Source: Rhodospirillales bacterium
GTDB taxonomy: Bacteria; Pseudomonadota; Gammaproteobacteria; Steroidobacterales; Rariloculaceae
DNA: 15,833 nt
Reading direction: 5' to 3'
Assembly: GCA_024640665.1 (NCBI GenBank)
Contig: JAHEEO010000042.1
Coordinates: forward strand, 1-15,833
Program-made: the position numbers and the translations under genes
The notes under the pieces: generated by a model
The model's database searches: none
Seen by the model: only the letters and a program-made list of their open reading frames with translations
Told to the model about the DNA's origin: nothing
Shown here: one piece after another, positions 12,241 through 15,833 of the stretch
How the letters are laid out: the number at the start of each line of letters is the position of its first letter
How positions within the stretch are numbered: position 1 is the first letter of the stretch

Positions 12241-14388
12241 ATGGATACAGCTTTGGAGATTAGCACTGCACGAATAGCAGATATTCCACTTCAACACGCC
12301 TCTGCCGATATTTGGGATACCAAATATCGCCTCAAGACAAAGACAGGTGAGCCCGTCGACGCGGACTTGCAAGCGAGCTACGAACGCGTCGCACGCGCAT
12401 TAGCTGAAGTCGAGCCTGTTGAACAACAGGAACATTGGAACGAACGATTTTTGTGGGCGCTGCAGAAAGGCGCGATTCCGGCGGGTCGCATCATGTCTAA
12501 TGCCGGTGCCGGCGCGCATAAACCAGCAACTTCCACCATTAATTGCACGGTTTCAGGAAGCATCCGAGATTCGATGCACGATATCTTGAATAAGGTGCAC
12601 GAAGCCGGCCTCACGCTGAAGGCGGGTTGCGGCATCGGTTACGAATTTTCGACTTTACGACCTCGCGGCGCGTACGTTTCTGGTGCCGGCGCGCTGACAT
12701 CCGGTCCATTGTCGTTCATGGATATCTACGACAAGATGTGTTTCACCGTGTCGTCGGCCGGCGGCCGACGCGGTGCGCAAATGGGCACGTTTGATATTGG
12801 TCATCCGGACGTGCTCGAGTTTATTCGTGCCAAACGTGAGGACGGACGACTGCGACAGTTTAATTTGTCGTTGTTGATTACGGATGAGTTTATTCAATCG
12901 GTAAAAGATGACTCGGACTGGCGTCTTGCATTTCCACTTTCGCAACGCGAAGTGGATGAGGGCGAAATCGACCTGGCCGATTCGGCGGCGGTTATCTGGC
13001 GAGAGTGGCCGGTGCAGGAAGGCTATGCGACCAATGCAGCGGGTCTAGTTGCTTGTCGAGTCTATAAGACACTGCCTGCGCGGCGTATGTGGGACATGAT
13101 CATGTCCTCTACTTACGATTTTGCTGAGCCCGGGTTTGTGCTGATTGATCGAGTCAACGAACTCAACAATAACTGGTGGTGCGAGAATATCCGCGCCACG
13201 AATCCATGTGGCGAACAGCCTTTGCCCGAATACGGCGCCTGTTTGTTGGGGTCAATTAACCTGACCAAATTTGTGCGCCAGCCGTTTTCGGCAGACGCGG
13301 AGTTTGATTGGGACGAATATCGAGAAGTCGTTAGCGTATTTACGCGAATGCTGGATAACGTTGTCGATATTAATGGGCTGCCGCTGGATCAGCAGCGCGA
13401 TGAAATCTTGAAAAAACGCCGTCACGGCATGGGCTTCCTCGGGCTTGGGTCCGCGATGGCATTGCTGGGGTTGCGTTACGGTTCGCCAGAATCCGTCGAA
13501 TTCACCGAGCGAGTGTCACGAGAGCTCGCTATTGCCGGTTGGCAAACCGGTCTCGAGTTGGCACGCGAAAAGGGTCCTGCGCCTATCCTCATCGAGGATT
13601 TTCCAGTGACCGAAGAAATGCTGAACAAGCGCCCCGAAATGCGAACAGATGGCTGGAAAGTCGGGGACATGATCCCGGGCCGTCTATTGCATGCGCGGTA
13701 TAGCCGTTATATGCAACAAGTGCGCAGCGTTGCGCCAGAACTCGTCGAAGAATTGGCACAAGTCGGCGCGCGCTTCACGCATCATAGCTCCATTGCGCCC
13801 ACTGGCACGATATCGTTGTCCATCGCAAATAATGCCAGCAACGGAATCGAGCCTTCGTTTGCGCATCATTACTTTAGAAACGTCATTCGAGAAGGAAAAA
13901 AGTCTAAGGAAAAAGTCGACGTTTTTTCGTTCGAGTTGTTGGCGTACCGTGAAATTGTAAACGTCAATGCACTGCCGGAATCTACCGTGAAGACAGAACA
14001 ACTGCCTGATTATTTCGTGAGTTCCGAAGAGGTTACACCGAAGCAACACGTCGACATTCAAGCAGCCGCACAGAAGTGGATTGACTCGTCGATATCGAAG
14101 ACTGCGAATGTGCCCACTGACTACGATTATGGCGATTTCAAGGATATTTATCTTTATGCGTATGACAGCGGCCTGAAAGGTTGCACGACATTCCGATTCA
14201 ATCCCGAGGCATTTCAGGGCGTATTGGTTAAAGAAAAAGATCTTAAGAAGACGACCTATAAATTTGAGTTGGCAGACGGCACTAAGATTGAAGCGAAGGG
14301 CGACGACGAAATCGAATACGACGGCGAAGTTCATTCAGCCGCTAATCTTTTCGATGCGCTTAAAGAAGGTTATTACGGAAAATTCTAA
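12241..14388 (+). CDS. nrdJa: Class II (B12-dependent) ribonucleotide reductase, catalytic subunit NrdJa
   Basis: The adenosylcobalamin-dependent reductase makes deoxyribonucleotides with or without oxygen. The 715-residue chain starts directly with the reductase fold (DIWDTKYRLKTKTGEPVD, 24-40) and has no N-terminal ATP-cone. It has the first redox Cys (Cys102 in INCTVSGS), KAGCGIGYEFS (127-137), the active-site NPCGEQPLPEYGACLLGSIN (321-340) with Cys323, Glu325 and the second redox Cys candidate Cys334, and APTGTISLSIANNASNGIEP (519-538). Near the end a TTYKFELADGTKIEA segment leads to the C-terminus. The chain stops before the TSCPD and cysteine-tail part found in single-chain NrdJ; that part is the next gene, with one base shared (TAATG). 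This is the split NrdJa/NrdJb form known from P. aeruginosa. AGGGA lies 5 nt upstream of the ATG. Confidence 0.95.
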   Translation: MDTALEISTARIADIPLQHASADIWDTKYRLKTKTGEPVDADLQASYERVARALAEVEPVEQQEHWNERFLWALQKGAIPAGRIMSNAGAGAHKPATSTINCTVSGSIRDSMHDILNKVHEAGLTLKAGCGIGYEFSTLRPRGAYVSGAGALTSGPLSFMDIYDKMCFTVSSAGGRRGAQMGTFDIGHPDVLEFIRAKREDGRLRQFNLSLLITDEFIQSVKDDSDWRLAFPLSQREVDEGEIDLADSAAVIWREWPVQEGYATNAAGLVACRVYKTLPARRMWDMIMSSTYDFAEPGFVLIDRVNELNNNWWCENIRATNPCGEQPLPEYGACLLGSINLTKFVRQPFSADAEFDWDEYREVVSVFTRMLDNVVDINGLPLDQQRDEILKKRRHGMGFLGLGSAMALLGLRYGSPESVEFTERVSRELAIAGWQTGLELAREKGPAPILIEDFPVTEEMLNKRPEMRTDGWKVGDMIPGRLLHARYSRYMQQVRSVAPELVEELAQVGARFTHHSSIAPTGTISLSIANNASNGIEPSFAHHYFRNVIREGKKSKEKVDVFSFELLAYREIVNVNALPESTVKTEQLPDYFVSSEEVTPKQHVDIQAAAQKWIDSSISKTANVPTDYDYGDFKDIYLYAYDSGLKGCTTFRFNPEAFQGVLVKEKDLKKTTYKFELADGTKIEAKGDDEIEYDGEVHSAANLFDALKEGYYGKF

Positions 14389-15086
14389 TGTCACTTATCA
14401 AAATAGATAAAAAGATAGTCGGCTACACGGTTGTCAAAGATGCTGCGGCCGAATCGAAATTCGCCAAGAAAGCTGCGTCTGTCGAAGACAATGTCATTCG
14501 AATGCATGAAAAACTGGAGCGGCCCGAAAAGCTCGTAGGATCAACCTACAAAGTGAAAACGCCCGTGTCGGACCATGCTATGTACGTAACGATCAACGAC
14601 CTTGTGCTGAATGAAGGTACGCCGCATGAGCAGCGCAGGCCGTTTGAGATCTTCATCAATTCAAAGAATCTCGATCATTACCAGTGGATAGTTGCACTCA
14701 CACGCGTTATGTCTGCGGTTTTTCGCAAGGGCGGCGATGTCACCTTTATCGTAGATGAGCTAAAAGCCGTGTTTGATCCGCGCGGCGGTTATTGGCAACC
14801 TGGCGGCACGTTCATGCCATCGATCATTGCCGACTTGGGGCATATCGTTGAGAAGCATCTCATCGAAATCGGATTGCTTAAAAAGGTTGAGCCCAGCAAA
14901 GATACGCAGAAATTCATCGACGAGAAGCGCGCTGAATACGAAGCTCGCGATAAGCAAACTGATGCATTCGCGAAGGGTTCTTTTCCTGAGGGTGCTCAGT
15001 TGTGTGTTAAGTGCAATACAGCCGCGGCCGTATTGCTGGACGGATGTCAGACGTGCTTGAACTGCGGTTATTCAAAGTGTGGGTAA
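14388..15086 (+). CDS. nrdJb: Class II ribonucleotide reductase C-terminal subunit NrdJb (TSCPD domain)
   Basis: The 232-residue partner of NrdJa. The central TSCPD-type domain runs from about KVKTPVSDHAMYVTINDLVL (55-74) to GHIVEKHLIEIGLLKK (151-166) and includes RRPFEIFINSKN and the GGYWQPGGTFMPSIIADLG region. A charged helical linker (168-195) leads to a six-cysteine tail: Cys206, 209, 220, 223, 226 and 231 (CxxC-x10-CxxCxxC-x4-C), probably a zinc ribbon and/or the mobile thiols that re-reduce the active-site disulfide. In P. aeruginosa NrdJb is needed with NrdJa for full activity. The ATG overlaps the NrdJa stop by one base, so equal, coupled synthesis is likely; only a weak GGAAAA precedes it. 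A strong terminator follows 48 bp after the stop. Confidence 0.94.
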   Translation: MSLIKIDKKIVGYTVVKDAAAESKFAKKAASVEDNVIRMHEKLERPEKLVGSTYKVKTPVSDHAMYVTINDLVLNEGTPHEQRRPFEIFINSKNLDHYQWIVALTRVMSAVFRKGGDVTFIVDELKAVFDPRGGYWQPGGTFMPSIIADLGHIVEKHLIEIGLLKKVEPSKDTQKFIDEKRAEYEARDKQTDAFAKGSFPEGAQLCVKCNTAAAVLLDGCQTCLNCGYSKCG

Positions 15087-15133
15087 GCGGTTTGGCCTAA
15101 TAATCTAGACTTAAGAACATTGAATCCGCCGTT

Positions 15134-15168
15134 GGTCCGCCTTCAGTTTAGAGGCGGGCCATTTTTTT
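15134..15168 (+). terminator. Intrinsic terminator of nrdJa-nrdJb
   Basis: GGTCCGCCT and AGGCGGGCC pair over nine bases (one G-U) around a 9-nt loop, directly followed by A and seven T residues (15162-15168). Its position 48 bp after the nrdJb stop marks the end of the reductase operon and separates it from hldE. Confidence 0.9.
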
Positions 15169-15237
15169 GTCTGCAGCATTCTTCGTTCGGCTCTAGAATA
15201 GCCTTTGAACAAACGCAGCTATTCCAGCCAAACTATC

Positions 15238-15833
15238 GTGATTGAATCGATTCCAGACTTTTCCAAGCTGAAATTACTAGTCGCCGGCGATGCGATGCTC
15301 GACGAGTATCTATTCGGTGATACTCAGCGAATTTCGCCGGAGGCACCGGTTCCCGTCGTCAAGACCCGGGCGATGGAGCAACGTCCAGGTGGCGCAGCTA
15401 ATGTCGCGCTCAATCTCGCAATGTTGGGCGCAAAAGCCACTCTCAACGCGATCGTTGGCGCCGACATGCAAGGCGAAGTCCTGCGTATCGGCATCGAAAG
15501 CGCGGGCGTCCATGCGGCACTCGTCGTCGCAAAATCTCTCAAAACGTCGCACAAGCTGCGTGTGTTGGCCCGCAATCAACAACTCATCAGGCTCGACTCA
15601 GAGGAAGACTTGAGCTCTGCGGCCGGCGAACTAGCGGAATTGTTTGCAACACAGCTGCCCGGCTGTCACGCGGTCGTTCTGTCTGACTACGCCAAAGGGA
15701 CACTCGTTCAAGCGCCTCGGCTAATTGAGCTTTGTCGAACGGCTGGCATACCTGTTTTGGTAGATCCAAAGGGCACCGATTTTTCGTGCTATCGCGGCGC
15801 CAGCGTTCTGACGCCGAATCAAGCAGAGTTTTT
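15238..15833 (+). CDS. hldE: HldE, D-glycero-beta-D-manno-heptose-7-phosphate kinase domain (3' end outside the window)
   Basis: HldE (RfaE) phosphorylates D-glycero-D-manno-heptose 7-phosphate and, through a second domain in full-length enzymes, adenylates the 1-phosphate to make ADP-heptose for the LPS inner core. The 198 visible residues are the PfkB/ribokinase-type kinase domain: VAGDAMLDEYLFG (15-27), RISPEAPVPVVK (31-42), RPGGAANVALNLAMLGA (49-65), KLRVLARNQQLIRLD (106-120), SDYAKGTL (149-156) and VDPKGTDFSCYRGASVLTPN (175-194). No ATG precedes the conserved part; GTG at 15238 gives the usual N-terminal length but has no clear Shine-Dalgarno. A TTG at 15205 is a less likely alternative. 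Whether the adenylyltransferase domain is fused cannot be seen; a kinase-only HldA would look similar in this part. Confidence 0.93.
   Translation, partial: MIESIPDFSKLKLLVAGDAMLDEYLFGDTQRISPEAPVPVVKTRAMEQRPGGAANVALNLAMLGAKATLNAIVGADMQGEVLRIGIESAGVHAALVVAKSLKTSHKLRVLARNQQLIRLDSEEDLSSAAGELAELFATQLPGCHAVVLSDYAKGTLVQAPRLIELCRTAGIPVLVDPKGTDFSCYRGASVLTPNQAEF

Noticed and set aside
13684..14334. 216-codon open frame antisense to nrdJa
   Set aside because: It lies wholly inside the well-conserved NrdJa coding region, has no recognisable domain, and reads as codon-shadow sequence.
15168..15199. Promoter for hldE (TTGTCT and TAGAAT)
   Set aside because: The spacer is 21 bp and the -35 overlaps the terminator T-run, so support is too weak to list it as a feature.

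Overview
The window reads as ordinary chromosomal DNA of a gammaproteobacterium. The evidence is the macromolecular-synthesis cluster rpsU-yqeY-dnaG running divergently from tsaD, the folB/folK pair behind tsaD, an E. coli-length (412 aa) Cca, a DegQ-type protease, the HldE heptose kinase of Gram-negative LPS synthesis, and a class II ribonucleotide reductase split into NrdJa and NrdJb as in Pseudomonas aeruginosa. The DNA is moderately GC-rich except for one AT-rich control region before nrdJa. I see no tRNA, rRNA, IS element, phage gene, CRISPR array or defence gene. The order within the Gammaproteobacteria is not resolved.

Layout. 1-1378 (minus): rpsU, yqeY and the 5' part of dnaG, with hairpins in each gap. 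1379-1469: a compact divergent control region with two perfect inverted repeats. 1470-3382 (plus): tsaD-folB-folK. 3347-4081 (minus): a PTR1-like pteridine reductase that meets folK tail to tail. 4149-7011 (plus): a MidA/NDUFAF7-family methyltransferase, uppP, and a secreted protein of unknown function that is probably an outer-membrane beta-barrel. 6996-8234 (minus): cca. 8278-9354 (plus): a putative zinc aminopeptidase lipoprotein. 9322-11688 (minus): degQ followed by an NDUFA9-like SDR. 11689-12240: a control region of about 550 bp. 12241-15086 (plus): nrdJa-nrdJb, then a strong intrinsic terminator. 15238 to the end: the N-terminal kinase part of hldE.

How the genes fit together. Most are housekeeping: initiation of translation and replication (S21, DnaG), tRNA maturation (TsaD t6A, Cca), folate/pterin supply (FolB, FolK, pteridine reductase), envelope (UppP, HldE, DegQ, secreted proteins) and dNTP supply (NrdJab). 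The most interesting part is the nrdJa control region. It has a sigma70-type promoter (TTGACA-N17-TAATCT). A 14/16 match to the NrdR box starts 12 bp after the -10 and is embedded in a longer inverted repeat that would form the first nucleotides of the mRNA. Further upstream are a second NrdR-like box and an exact-consensus DnaA box. A second theme is that all three convergent gene pairs in the window overlap at their 3' ends (36, 16 and 33 bp), leaving no room for terminators between them. I found no convincing wholly new multi-gene system; the candidates below are regulatory elements and unassigned proteins.
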